The position numbers and the translations under genes were made by a program. A stretch of DNA of 6,854 nt. Origin: Thiotrichaceae bacterium (GTDB taxonomy: Bacteria > Pseudomonadota > Gammaproteobacteria > Thiotrichales > Thiotrichaceae). The notes beneath the pieces are model-generated. The model saw nothing but the letters and a program-made list of their open reading frames with translations. It ran no database searches and was not told the DNA's origin. Position 1 is the first letter of the stretch; every line of letters starts with the position of its first letter. This document shows positions 1 to 6,021 of the stretch, piece after piece. The stretch is taken from the NCBI GenBank assembly GCA_027024625.1, contig JALVRY010000080.1:1-6854 (forward strand), given 5' to 3'.

Positions 1-144
1 ATCTTCCGCGGAGCCTTCAACGGTATTACGCTGAATTGTTTTAAATAAACTGGTTACTAATATTGCAACAGCAGCAAGTAACACAATAGCTGCAACAGCA
101 ATTATATTTTTTGCCATTGGATCGTTAGGTTTTTGATAAGACAT
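1..144 (-). CDS. Partial CDS: N-terminus of a small single-pass membrane protein, function unknown
   Basis: An open reading frame of 48 codons begins with ATG at 144-142 and continues past the left edge, so only the N-terminus is visible (begins MSYQKPNDPMAKN). The start is well supported: a GGAGG Shine-Dalgarno lies 5 nt before the ATG. Residues ~13-33 form one hydrophobic helix rich in Ile, Ala, Val and Leu. It is followed by a polar stretch with KTIQR and then an acidic segment (VEGSAED). The short polar N-terminus without a cleavage site suggests a membrane-anchored protein with its main domain after the helix. Membrane-tethered c5-type cytochromes of gammaproteobacteria can begin in a similar way, but no CXXCH haem motif is in view, so this is only a guess. 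It lies downstream of the permease gene on the same strand, separated by ~430 nt, and probably has its own promoter. Confidence 0.7.
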   Translation of the reverse strand, partial: MSYQKPNDPMAKNIIAVAAIVLLAAVAILVTSLFKTIQRNTVEGSAED

Positions 145-495
145 TACGCCCTCCAGAATTACTTATCAGTCTGCATATTTTGCTCAAGCCGAATAAGTAT
201 TAATAAGTCAAATATTAAAATCGAAGCGATTATATTCAAAAAAACTAATATACACCAATATTAATATAGATAAATACACAGGAAGGGGAGGGGTATGATA
301 GATATATAGCTTTTTCTAAGGTTCTGTTTATTTAAATTGCAATAATAATCAATGACTTAAATTTATATAAAGCGTTTTGGTTTTATTTGGATGATATCTG
401 TATTGAAGTCACAGGCTCAGATTCAAGTAATTCTTGCTTGTAAGATGGAAAAATGGTGTTTTCTTCTAAATGTTTCGACTACGTTCAGCTTTAAC
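145..495. other. AT-rich intergenic region without a recognisable gene
   Basis: No open frame with a plausible start was found on either strand. The stretch is very AT-rich with many short TAATAT/ATATTA runs, and it probably carries the 5' region of the leftmost gene. A purine run (GGAAGGGGAGGGG, 281-293) stands out from the AT background but precedes only a four-codon frame. Near the right end, a GTTTCGACTACG-type sequence begins a repeat-like zone. Confidence 0.6.
212..239 (-). promoter_or_regulatory. Weak candidate promoter for the left-edge membrane protein gene
   Basis: On the minus strand TTGAAT (239-234) is separated by 16 nt from TAATAT (217-212), about 70 nt before the ATG at 144. 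The -10 match is only 4 of 6 and the whole region is AT-rich, so chance similarity is quite possible. Confidence 0.25.
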
Positions 496-500
496 TGAGC
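473..500. repeat. Possible half of a TTCGACTACG-type intergenic repeat
   Basis: TTTCGACTACGTTCAGC is followed by TTTAAC and then TGAGC, giving a short TCAGC/GAGCTG-type inverted arrangement. From memory, sequences of the form TTTCGACTACGCTCAGC recur between genes in many bacterial genomes. Only one copy is visible here, so repetitiveness is inferred and not shown. Confidence 0.3.
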
Positions 501-572
501 TGTACACGAAAAGGTATAGCAGATAAGAAAGTTTTCAATTTTCTCTTGCTATCTTTTCGTGCAAAGCTCTCA
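496..572. repeat. Short palindromic MITE-like element (copy 2), directly 3' of the permease gene
   Basis: CACGAAAAGGTATAGCA (505-521) pairs with TGCTATCTTTTCGTG (547-561), giving a 15-bp stem with a 2-nt bulge. Pairing continues outward between GAGCT (497-501) and AGCTC (565-569), and weakly inward (AGAAA with TTTTCT). Read from its right end, the element starts TGAGAGCTTTGCACGAAAAG. About 28 of the first 36 positions match the right end of the larger palindrome at 2915-3072, and the left ends also resemble each other, so both belong to one family. It starts 2 nt past the permease stop codon and could form a 3' stem-loop on the transcript that stabilises or terminates it. No U-tract follows on the minus strand, so a classic intrinsic terminator is not claimed. 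Confidence 0.6.
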
Positions 573-574
573 AG

Positions 575-2548
575 CTAAAAAACAAGATTCATCATTGCGA
601 TCATGACAACTAAGAAAAGAATCGTCATAACACTACCAGCACGAATAAAGTCAGGCACACGATAACCACCTGGCCCCATGATCAAAGCATTCACCTGATG
701 TGTTGGGATAATGAAGGAGTTGGATGTTGCAATTGCAACTGTCAATGCAAATAAAGCAGGGTCAGCTCCTACACCAATTGCTATGTTTACAGCTAGAGGA
801 ACGAGTAATACTGTTGCACCAACATTAGACATCACCAAGGTAAAGAAGGTGGCAAGCACACCGATTGCGAGTTGAATTACCCATATTGGCATATCACCAA
901 CAACACTTAATGTCTGGTCTGCAATCCACTTAGCTGTGCCAGTTTGTTCTACAGCAAGACCCAATGGGATTAGACTTGCCAACAGGAATACAGTTTTCCA
1001 AGAAACTGCCTCATAAGCTTCATCAATATTCAATACGCCAGAAAGTACCATGCCGATTGCTCCTGTGAGTAAGGCAATAGATAAGCGTATGTCGGTAAAT
1101 AAAACCATCGTCAAAGCAATAGCAAAGAAAATTCCAGCCCACATAACCTTGTGTGGGCGTAGTTCTTCGCGAGGGTACTCTGTCGTAATAACAACAAAGT
1201 TTTTATTTTTAGCTAGTCGCATGAGGGATTCCCATGTTGTATGAACAACTAGAGTATCTCCTGATTTGAAAGCAATATTACGAATATCTTCGCCTTCTCG
1301 CATGGTCGCACCATCTCGGTGTAAGCCAACCATTGCGATACCATAGGTCTTACGCATCCACACATCGCGAGCACTTTTTCCAATAAGTTTTGAACCTGGT
1401 GGAATAACAACTTCTGCAATACCTGCCTTGGTATTAGATAGAGCTTCAGAAAAAGTACGTAGCTCGTCTCGCTTTTTTAATTTATATTTATCAATAAAGT
1501 GCGATAAATTTTCTGGTTCGGCAACAACGCCAAGTACCATTCCTGCTTGTATACCAGTGTTTCTGTCTAAAGCACCGGGGCCAATCCGTGTTTCTTGTCC
1601 TAGTAATTTTGTTGCGATGATTCTGATGCCATATTTTGTTTCAATATCATCTAGATGCTTACCTATTAGTGAATTACCTGTGGTAACAACCAATTCAAAT
1701 AGCTCATAATCAACACCATAAACATCATGAAAATACTGCATGGCATCTGAGCCAGTTGTACTACTTTCGCTTTCAGTTGTTGGTAAAACTAAACGACCAG
1801 CTATGACAAAATAGAGAATTCCAACAAGAACTAAGGGTGCTCCAATCGCTGTCACTGAAAACAGACCCCATGTGTCCATTTGCTGATCTGCAGGTAGTGC
1901 AGTATTAGAAGTTAAGATTAGGTCATTTAACAGAATGAGTGGAGATGAGCCAACCATTGTCATCGTTCCACCTAATATTGCACAGAATCCCATAGGCATG
2001 AGTAAACGTGACATAGGTAAGCCAGAACGAGCTGAAATACGTGCAACGACAGGTAAGAAAAGAGCAGCAGCACCGACGTTTTGCATAAAAGATGAAATAA
2101 AGGCAACGGTGCTAGATATGATCGGAATGATACGTTTCTCTGATGTTCCGCCAACATTGAGTATAAATGCTGCAACTTTGGACATGATGCCTGTTTTATC
2201 TAATCCTGCACCAATAATCATTACTGCAATGATGGACATAACGGCATTGCTAGAAAAACCATCAAATAAATGCGTGGAATCAACCAGTGGCTTATCTAAC
2301 CCCATGATTGGATAAAAGAGGCTACTCAGCCCTAGTAGCACCATAATACTGACGGCGGCAATATCGACATCAACAACTTCAAATGCAAATAAATAAATGG
2401 TGAGTAGCAATATTGCGGTTACCCAAGCAATCTCTATTGTCGGCCCCTCAAAAGCAAGGAAGGCTGCAAACATAATAAAAATTGCAATAGAAGCTAAACG
2501 CTTTTTGATTCGTTCTTTTGTTGTAACTTGGTGAGTGTCTTGTGCCAT
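575..2548 (-). CDS. SLC13/DASS-family anion permease with two internal TrkA-C (RCK_C) domains
   Basis: A 657-aa inner-membrane secondary transporter of the divalent anion:Na+ symporter type. Residues ~17-252 contain the first membrane half, with the repeat motif QNVGA (156-160) and the re-entrant-loop-like GSSPLIL (200-206). Residues ~270-355 and ~370-450 are two TrkA-C/RCK_C-like soluble domains, each containing a typical [SK]LIGK segment (293-297; 387-391). Residues ~467-657 form the second membrane half, with SNVGA (574-578) and SNSFIIPTHQVN (609-620). The arrangement membrane half, paired RCK_C, membrane half is that of the long bacterial and algal SLC13-like permeases, some of which carry sulfate. 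The substrate here cannot be read from sequence. The ATG is fixed by an in-frame TGA two codons upstream (2554-2552). No strong Shine-Dalgarno is visible. RCK_C domains usually bind small ligands and gate transport, so ligand control is inferred. Confidence 0.9.
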   Translation of the reverse strand: MAQDTHQVTTKERIKKRLASIAIFIMFAAFLAFEGPTIEIAWVTAILLLTIYLFAFEVVDVDIAAVSIMVLLGLSSLFYPIMGLDKPLVDSTHLFDGFSSNAVMSIIAVMIIGAGLDKTGIMSKVAAFILNVGGTSEKRIIPIISSTVAFISSFMQNVGAAALFLPVVARISARSGLPMSRLLMPMGFCAILGGTMTMVGSSPLILLNDLILTSNTALPADQQMDTWGLFSVTAIGAPLVLVGILYFVIAGRLVLPTTESESSTTGSDAMQYFHDVYGVDYELFELVVTTGNSLIGKHLDDIETKYGIRIIATKLLGQETRIGPGALDRNTGIQAGMVLGVVAEPENLSHFIDKYKLKKRDELRTFSEALSNTKAGIAEVVIPPGSKLIGKSARDVWMRKTYGIAMVGLHRDGATMREGEDIRNIAFKSGDTLVVHTTWESLMRLAKNKNFVVITTEYPREELRPHKVMWAGIFFAIALTMVLFTDIRLSIALLTGAIGMVLSGVLNIDEAYEAVSWKTVFLLASLIPLGLAVEQTGTAKWIADQTLSVVGDMPIWVIQLAIGVLATFFTLVMSNVGATVLLVPLAVNIAIGVGADPALFALTVAIATSNSFIIPTHQVNALIMGPGGYRVPDFIRAGSVMTILFLVVMIAMMNLVF

Positions 2549-2750
2549 GCGTCAACCATTTGAATAGTGAGGAATGTATATATTCCTAGGAGCTTGCCCG
2601 AGATTTAGTGAGCCCATGGCGGGAAAGTTGAATTTAGATTGTTTCTCAATTCTCGTTAAATAGGACGATTATTCGCTTCAAATTGATGAAAAATCTAGCT
2701 TCCACTAGCTACGGCTTGTGTTCTAGACCAGCCTCCTAGGCTTTGAAAGG
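2549..2750 (-). other. Putative ~200-nt 5' leader of the permease mRNA
   Basis: No open frame is seen here. In the presumed transcript CCTAGGAG near the 5' end (2740-2733) could pair with CTCCTAGG near the 3' end (2592-2585), about 140 nt away. AGCC-TAGGA-GGCT (2743-2731) could form an alternative local hairpin, and GGAATATATACATTCC (2586-2571) a third. Mutually exclusive pairings are compatible with a regulatory leader, but I do not recognise a known riboswitch and CCTAGG is itself a palindrome, so this is tentative. Confidence 0.3.
2571..2586. promoter_or_regulatory. 16-bp palindrome just upstream of the permease start (operator or leader hairpin)
   Basis: GGAATGTATATATTCC is self-complementary over 8 bp apart from one G-T position. 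It lies 22-38 nt before the permease ATG, where it could be a repressor site or, in RNA, a hairpin close to the ribosome-binding region. No specific regulator can be named. Confidence 0.35.
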
Positions 2751-2757
2751 TGACAGG

Positions 2758-2785
2758 ATAATAATACGAGAAGCGGTTAAGTCAA
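2758..2785 (-). promoter_or_regulatory. Candidate sigma70-type promoter of the permease gene
   Basis: On the minus strand TTGACT (2785-2780, 5 of 6 match to TTGACA) is separated by 16 nt from TATTAT (2763-2758, 5 of 6 match to TATAAT). Transcription would start near 2750, leaving a leader of about 200 nt before the ATG at 2548. It lies downstream of the terminator-like core of the palindromic element at 2915-3072, so the permease would be a separate transcription unit from ubiJ-ubiB. Confidence 0.5.
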
Positions 2786-2914
2786 AGAAATATATAAAAT
2801 AATTTGAAATTTTTTTCAGCTAAATTTTGGCAATACTCAAGATACAGTTATGCATCAATAGCACCATAACCAATAAGCCTCTGATACTAAAGGCATCAGT
2901 CCAAAATATAGAAA

Positions 2915-3072
2915 GCGACCTTTGCACGAAAGATCTAACGAATAAAAAAGGCTTAAACTCCCCTATTTAGTCTAAAAAATCAGCCAATAGCTCGGCTATT
3001 ATCCTAATTTTTTGACTGAATAGGGAAAATTACGCTCTTTTTTCTCTCGTCACCCTTTCATGCAAAGGTCTC
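2915..3072. mobile_element. MITE-like palindromic element (copy 1), ~158 bp, non-coding
   Basis: Terminal inverted repeats are GCGACCTTTGCACGAAAG (2915-2932) and, read inward from the right, GAGACCTTTGCATGAAAG (3072-3055). They differ at 2 of 18 positions. Inverted similarity continues through AAAAAAG runs to an inner pair, CCCTATTTAGTC (2961-2972) with GACTGAATAGGG (3014-3025), and ends in a central hairpin AATAGC-TCG-GCTATT (2986-3000). Thus nearly the whole element folds back on itself. The 5-bp sequence AGAAA flanks both ends (2910-2914 and 3073-3077), as a target-site duplication would. No transposase is encoded, so mobility would depend on a source elsewhere. It lies 30 nt past the ubiB stop codon. 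Its ends resemble those of the shorter element at 496-572. Confidence 0.6.
2973..3000 (-). terminator. Candidate intrinsic terminator of the ubiJ-ubiB operon (core of the palindrome)
   Basis: On the minus strand AATAGC-CGA-GCTATT (3000-2986), or the overlapping AGCC/GGCT hairpin, is followed closely by GATTTTTT (T-run at 2979-2974). This hairpin plus U-tract is about 105-130 nt past the ubiB stop. The plus strand also has a T-run (3008-3013) after the hairpin, so it may work in both directions. Confidence 0.45.
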
Positions 3073-3102
3073 AGAAAAGATCAAGAGGAGGGAGATGTTA
3101 AG

Positions 3103-4725
3103 TTATTTTTTAAACAAACTATAAGCTAACAGTGCAATACCACCAGCCCCTGTTAACCAAGAAACTAAACCAATACCTATAGGGGTGACTGTTGCAACTG
3201 TTGCGGTGATAAGTAATGCACCACCGACGGTTGCCATGACATTTTTATTATTTGATCGTTGCATTTCTATGCGTAGGTTTTCTAGCTGCTTAGATTCTAA
3301 CTGCATTTTTAAATGCTGATCATGCATTTGCTTAACCACATCATGAATCAGATTTGGTATTTCAGGGAAGTTTTTTAGCATTTTAGGGATATTATTCTTA
3401 GCCCCATTTAGCAAAGCTCTAACACCTACCTGTTCATCCATCCAGCGTTGAATAAAGGGTTTTGCTGTTACCCAAAGATCAAGGTCAGGATAAAGCTGTC
3501 GTCCTAGCCCCTCGATATTCAACATGGTTTTCTGCAATAAAATAAGCTGTGGTTGAACTTCCATATCAAAGCGTTGAGCAGTTTGAAATAAGCTCAATAA
3601 CAAGTTACCAAAAGAAATTTCAGCAATAGGTCGCTCAAAAATGGGTTCACATACGGAACGAATCGCTGCCTCAAACTCTTCAATACGAGTATTTGATGGA
3701 ATCCAGCCTGACTCCACATGCAGCTCGGCTACACGTTTGTAATCGCGCGTAAAGAAGGCGTGAAAATTTTCAGCAAGATAGCGTTGATCATCAGGAGACA
3801 AAGTTCCCATAATGCCAAAATCAACCGCCAGATATTTTGCATCTGCTAAATTGCTGGTATCAACAAAAATATTACCAGGGTGCATATCAGCATGGAAAAA
3901 ATTATGCCGAAAAACCTGCGAAAAGAATATTTCAACACCACGTTCAGACAGCCTTCGCATGTCTACACCCATTTCTTTCAGCGTATCTACCTCACCAATC
4001 GGTAAGCCATAAATACGCTCCATCACAATCACATTTCGGCTGCAATAATCCCAATAAATATCAGGCACATAAAGATCAGGTGAATTTTCAAAATTACGAC
4101 GAAGCTGGCTGGCATTGGCGGCTTCTCGTACTAAATCCAACTCATCAATAATTGTTTTTTCATACTCTTGGATGACTTCAACAGGGCGTAAGCGTCTACC
4201 ATGTTTCCAAAAGCGTTGTGCTAATCCTGCGATAATATAAAGCAAGGCGACATCTTTACGAATCACTTTTTCAATGGTGGGGCGGACTACTTTTACAATG
4301 ACCTTTTTATCATCCCACAAGGTTGCAGCATGCACCTGAGCGATGGATGCTGATGCCAAGGGAGCTTGTTCAAAGTCTTTGAATACTTTACCGACAGGTT
4401 TGCCCAAGGAAGTTTCTATAATGGCTTTGGCTTCATGATTCGGGAAGGGTGGGACATTATCTTGAAGTTTAGCTAGTTCATTAACAATATGAGGCGGTAC
4501 AAGGTCACGACGTGTTGATAACATTTGCCCAAGCTTGACAAATACGGGGCCTAAATCTTCCAGTGCTTTACGAATACGCTCCCCGATGGGGGCTTTAGTC
4601 TTTTCTTGCCAGTTCCAAGGGGCGATATAATACAACCATTTTAAACTTGGGATGCCCAATAACACCTCATCTAAACCATGACGAACTAGAATACGGATAA
4701 TGGTAAATAGTCGAAATAATCGCAT
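3103..4725 (-). CDS. ubiB: UbiB: ABC1/ADCK-family atypical kinase-like ATPase of ubiquinone biosynthesis
   Basis: This 540-aa protein is close to the ~546 aa of E. coli UbiB. All the UbiB-family hallmarks are visible: the KxGQ motif (KLGQ, 64-67), the alanine-rich loop replacing a glycine loop (PLASASIAQVH, 122-132), the ATP-site lysine (K145 in VIVKVVRP), the E-x-D segment (E195, D197), the catalytic-loop sequence HADMHPGN (278-285), and the metal-binding DFG (302-304). The C-terminus has two adjacent hydrophobic helices (~493-515 and ~517-537) ending in KK, the membrane anchor known for UbiB. Known family role: an ATPase that supports the aerobic ubiquinone pathway at the inner membrane, perhaps by making lipid intermediates available to the Ubi enzymes. 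It is not the hydroxylase once proposed. Its ATG directly follows the ubiJ TAA with no gap. Only a weak AAGG lies 13 nt upstream inside ubiJ, so translation is probably coupled to ubiJ. Confidence 0.97.
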   Translation of the reverse strand: MRLFRLFTIIRILVRHGLDEVLLGIPSLKWLYYIAPWNWQEKTKAPIGERIRKALEDLGPVFVKLGQMLSTRRDLVPPHIVNELAKLQDNVPPFPNHEAKAIIETSLGKPVGKVFKDFEQAPLASASIAQVHAATLWDDKKVIVKVVRPTIEKVIRKDVALLYIIAGLAQRFWKHGRRLRPVEVIQEYEKTIIDELDLVREAANASQLRRNFENSPDLYVPDIYWDYCSRNVIVMERIYGLPIGEVDTLKEMGVDMRRLSERGVEIFFSQVFRHNFFHADMHPGNIFVDTSNLADAKYLAVDFGIMGTLSPDDQRYLAENFHAFFTRDYKRVAELHVESGWIPSNTRIEEFEAAIRSVCEPIFERPIAEISFGNLLLSLFQTAQRFDMEVQPQLILLQKTMLNIEGLGRQLYPDLDLWVTAKPFIQRWMDEQVGVRALLNGAKNNIPKMLKNFPEIPNLIHDVVKQMHDQHLKMQLESKQLENLRIEMQRSNNKNVMATVGGALLITATVATVTPIGIGLVSWLTGAGGIALLAYSLFKK

Positions 4726-5352
4726 TTAAGTGTCTGAGCCTTGTTTATTGATGCTATCTTGCAAGCGTTTGAACCTTGCCTCTAAACGATCTGCATCGGC
4801 ACGTAGATCATCTACCTGATCCATATAGTAACTAACTTCTGCTTCTGATGGGAGAATGCGAGACTCTTCTTGCAAATATTCAGATGTGTTCATTTTCATA
4901 GCGGCATGTGATTCTTTGAACCATGCCGAAGCTCCACGTAGGGTTTCGCCTGCTTTATAAGCAACAATGTCACCCGCAACATGAGAAAGCCACTCTTCCC
5001 AATCTAAATTAATGCCGCCCAGTATATCGCTAAATTTTTCACTTAGGTGCATATTACCTTCGATGACTACATCAGAATCGAGTAATGCCTTGCCTGCATC
5101 GTTAGCGGTATTTAATCGCATAAGAGAAATGGGAGCTGCTTTGATAGTAACATCAGGCTTACCGTCATATTCCGTCAGGGTGTATATGCCAGTAGCATCA
5201 GGGAAAAAATAAAGTTTAATTTCCAAGCCAGTGATATGAATACAAATGACTTTTCCCGCTATTGCTTGTAACTTTGCTGGAGACTCATCATCAAGACGCA
5301 ACCATGCATTTAAAGCGGAGTCGAGCATAGCGGTGAGGGTGCTTGATAACAT
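4726..5352 (-). CDS. ubiJ: UbiJ: SCP2-domain accessory factor of ubiquinone biosynthesis
   Basis: This 208-aa protein matches the size and layout of E. coli UbiJ (201 aa). An N-terminal helix (MLDSALNAWL, 9-18) leads into an SCP2 lipid-binding fold (~13-112), including the strands KVICIHITGLEIKLYFF (34-50) and the VVIEGNMHLSEKFSDIL segment (95-111). It is followed by the family-typical WEEWLSHVAGDIVAYKAG (118-135). The tail (~172-203) is a charged heptad-like coiled coil (MDQVDDLRADADRLEARFKRL). Known role: UbiJ and UbiK help organise the soluble Ubi complex, with the SCP2 domain binding hydrophobic ubiquinone intermediates. The start at 5352 has little Shine-Dalgarno character but sits ~28 nt after a predicted transcription start. 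ATG at codon 9 is an alternative without better support. ubiB follows immediately. ubiE, commonly just upstream in gammaproteobacteria, is missing here. Confidence 0.93.
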   Translation of the reverse strand: MLSSTLTAMLDSALNAWLRLDDESPAKLQAIAGKVICIHITGLEIKLYFFPDATGIYTLTEYDGKPDVTIKAAPISLMRLNTANDAGKALLDSDVVIEGNMHLSEKFSDILGGINLDWEEWLSHVAGDIVAYKAGETLRGASAWFKESHAAMKMNTSEYLQEESRILPSEAEVSYYMDQVDDLRADADRLEARFKRLQDSINKQGSDT

Positions 5353-5676
5353 AATAGAGCATTAGGATTGCCTGAAAGTGCTTGGCATTATACCGAATAA
5401 CACCTTTTGTGGAATATGAAACGCGGATTCAGCCGAAAAATAAATAAGTTGTGGGTGGAGTTGATTTTTTATTTGTTCCACGAATACCTGCACAGTCTTT
5501 TTAGGCTTGTATTCAGAAAATTGAACTATTTACTAATATTCAGTGGTAGTACAAGACCATAGCCAGCCTGTATTATTCCAGATCACGATGGTTTCACCCT
5601 CTGGTCAAATACTGAAACTGCCCTGCATCCTGTCTTGATTGGCACGGTGTCGGGGCTAATATTGAGGTTTTTTCCG
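5353..5676. other. Divergent intergenic region between ubiJ and the NACHT operon
   Basis: About 320 bp with no convincing gene. It holds the TATAAT box for ubiJ on the left. On the right, TATTAT (5571-5576, plus strand) could be the -10 of the two-TM/NACHT operon, with transcription from about 5583, but no good -35 precedes it. TATTCAG occurs twice (near 5512 and 5547), and GTGGAA (5409-5414) and TTCCAC (5475-5480) form a loose inverted pair. The reading frame of the two-TM protein stays open back to 5563 but has no ATG in that stretch. Confidence 0.5.
5387..5415 (-). promoter_or_regulatory. Candidate promoter of ubiJ-ubiB
   Basis: A perfect minus-strand TATAAT (5392-5387) lies about 35 nt before the ubiJ ATG. 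The -35 region 17 nt upstream (ATTCCA, 5415-5410) is a poor match (3 of 6), so this would be a -10-driven or activator-helped promoter. Its presence fits ubiJ being the first gene of the operon here. Confidence 0.5.
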
Positions 5677-6021
5677 ATGTTTTGGCGTTTTATTATTGTT
5701 ATATGGATTATTGCTTTACTGTTTTTCTTAGGTGTAATTTTTGCAGATGATCTTTTTATTGTTATACAAAAGTTTTGGAGTATGGATGAGGCATCTCTTA
5801 AAAAATTGGTAAGTATGGGGAAGCTAATAGGAATGCTTGTTACATCAATAGCATTCATTGTAACGGTACTAAAACTGGTTTTTAACTACCTATTAGGAAA
5901 AAAGTCCAAAAGCGAAGCCAGTACAAATGAAGGAACCATCTTCAATAAAGAGGTGAGTATAAAAGGTGATTTTGTTCAGGGGCATAAGGTAGTTAAAGGA
6001 GGAAAATCAGATGTTGAGTAA
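5677..6021 (+). CDS. Small two-TM membrane protein with a C-terminal DFVQG tail, partner of the NACHT protein
   Basis: I do not recognise this protein. It has 114 aa from ATG at 5677, preferred because GAGG (5664-5667) sits 9 nt upstream. An in-frame TTG at 5635 would add 14 residues but lacks a ribosome site. There are two hydrophobic helices, ~5-23 and ~50-73, with a loop of about 26 residues (DD at 24-25, SMDEASLKKL at 35-44). A basic GKKSKS (74-79) follows the second helix, which by the positive-inside rule puts both ends in the cytoplasm. The polar tail contains GTIFNKEVSIKGDFVQGHK (86-104), which aligns without gaps to residues 6-24 of the next gene's product (11 of 19 identical). Its stop overlaps that gene's start by 11 bp, so the two are co-translated. 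Inference: a membrane effector or anchor of a NACHT defence system, with the tail bringing the two proteins together. A pore-forming role is plausible for a two-TM partner but unproven. Confidence 0.75.
   Translation: MFWRFIIVIWIIALLFFLGVIFADDLFIVIQKFWSMDEASLKKLVSMGKLIGMLVTSIAFIVTVLKLVFNYLLGKKSKSEASTNEGTIFNKEVSIKGDFVQGHKVVKGGKSDVE
5995..6010 (+). promoter_or_regulatory. Strong ribosome-binding site of the NACHT gene
   Basis: AAAGGAGG (5995-6002) is a near-perfect Shine-Dalgarno, 8 nt before ATG at 6011. It lies inside the end of the upstream two-TM gene and settles the NACHT start. It also suggests the NTPase may be translated better than its upstream partner, whose GAGG site is weaker. Confidence 0.8.

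Noticed and set aside
281..309. Purine-rich Shine-Dalgarno-like run followed by ATG at 295
   Set aside because: The frame ends after four codons (Met-Ile-Asp-Ile), so it is not a credible gene.
496..572. Classic rho-independent terminator of the permease gene
   Set aside because: The stem is long, but no T-run follows on the minus strand, so it is reported as a palindromic repeat that may act as a 3' structure.
1935..2315. Plus-strand 126-codon open frame inside the permease gene
   Set aside because: It is antisense to a clearly conserved permease and its composition follows from the codons of the real gene. The other open frames within the permease, ubiB and ubiJ genes were dismissed for the same reason.
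5409..5480. GTGGAA...TTCCAC inverted pair as an operator or a third palindromic element
   Set aside because: The arms are only 6 nt, about 60 nt apart, without flanking similarity to the other elements, so they are expected by chance.
5635..5676. TTG at 5635 as the start of the two-TM protein (128 aa), and an open extension back to 5563
   Set aside because: No Shine-Dalgarno precedes the TTG and no ATG exists in the extension, whereas ATG at 5677 has GAGG at 9 nt.
5583..5858. Minus-strand 91-codon open frame opposite the two-TM gene
   Set aside because: It overlaps the two-TM gene, which has membrane-protein character, a ribosome site and the tail shared with its neighbour. The antisense frame has low-complexity Ile/Lys-rich content and no ribosome site.
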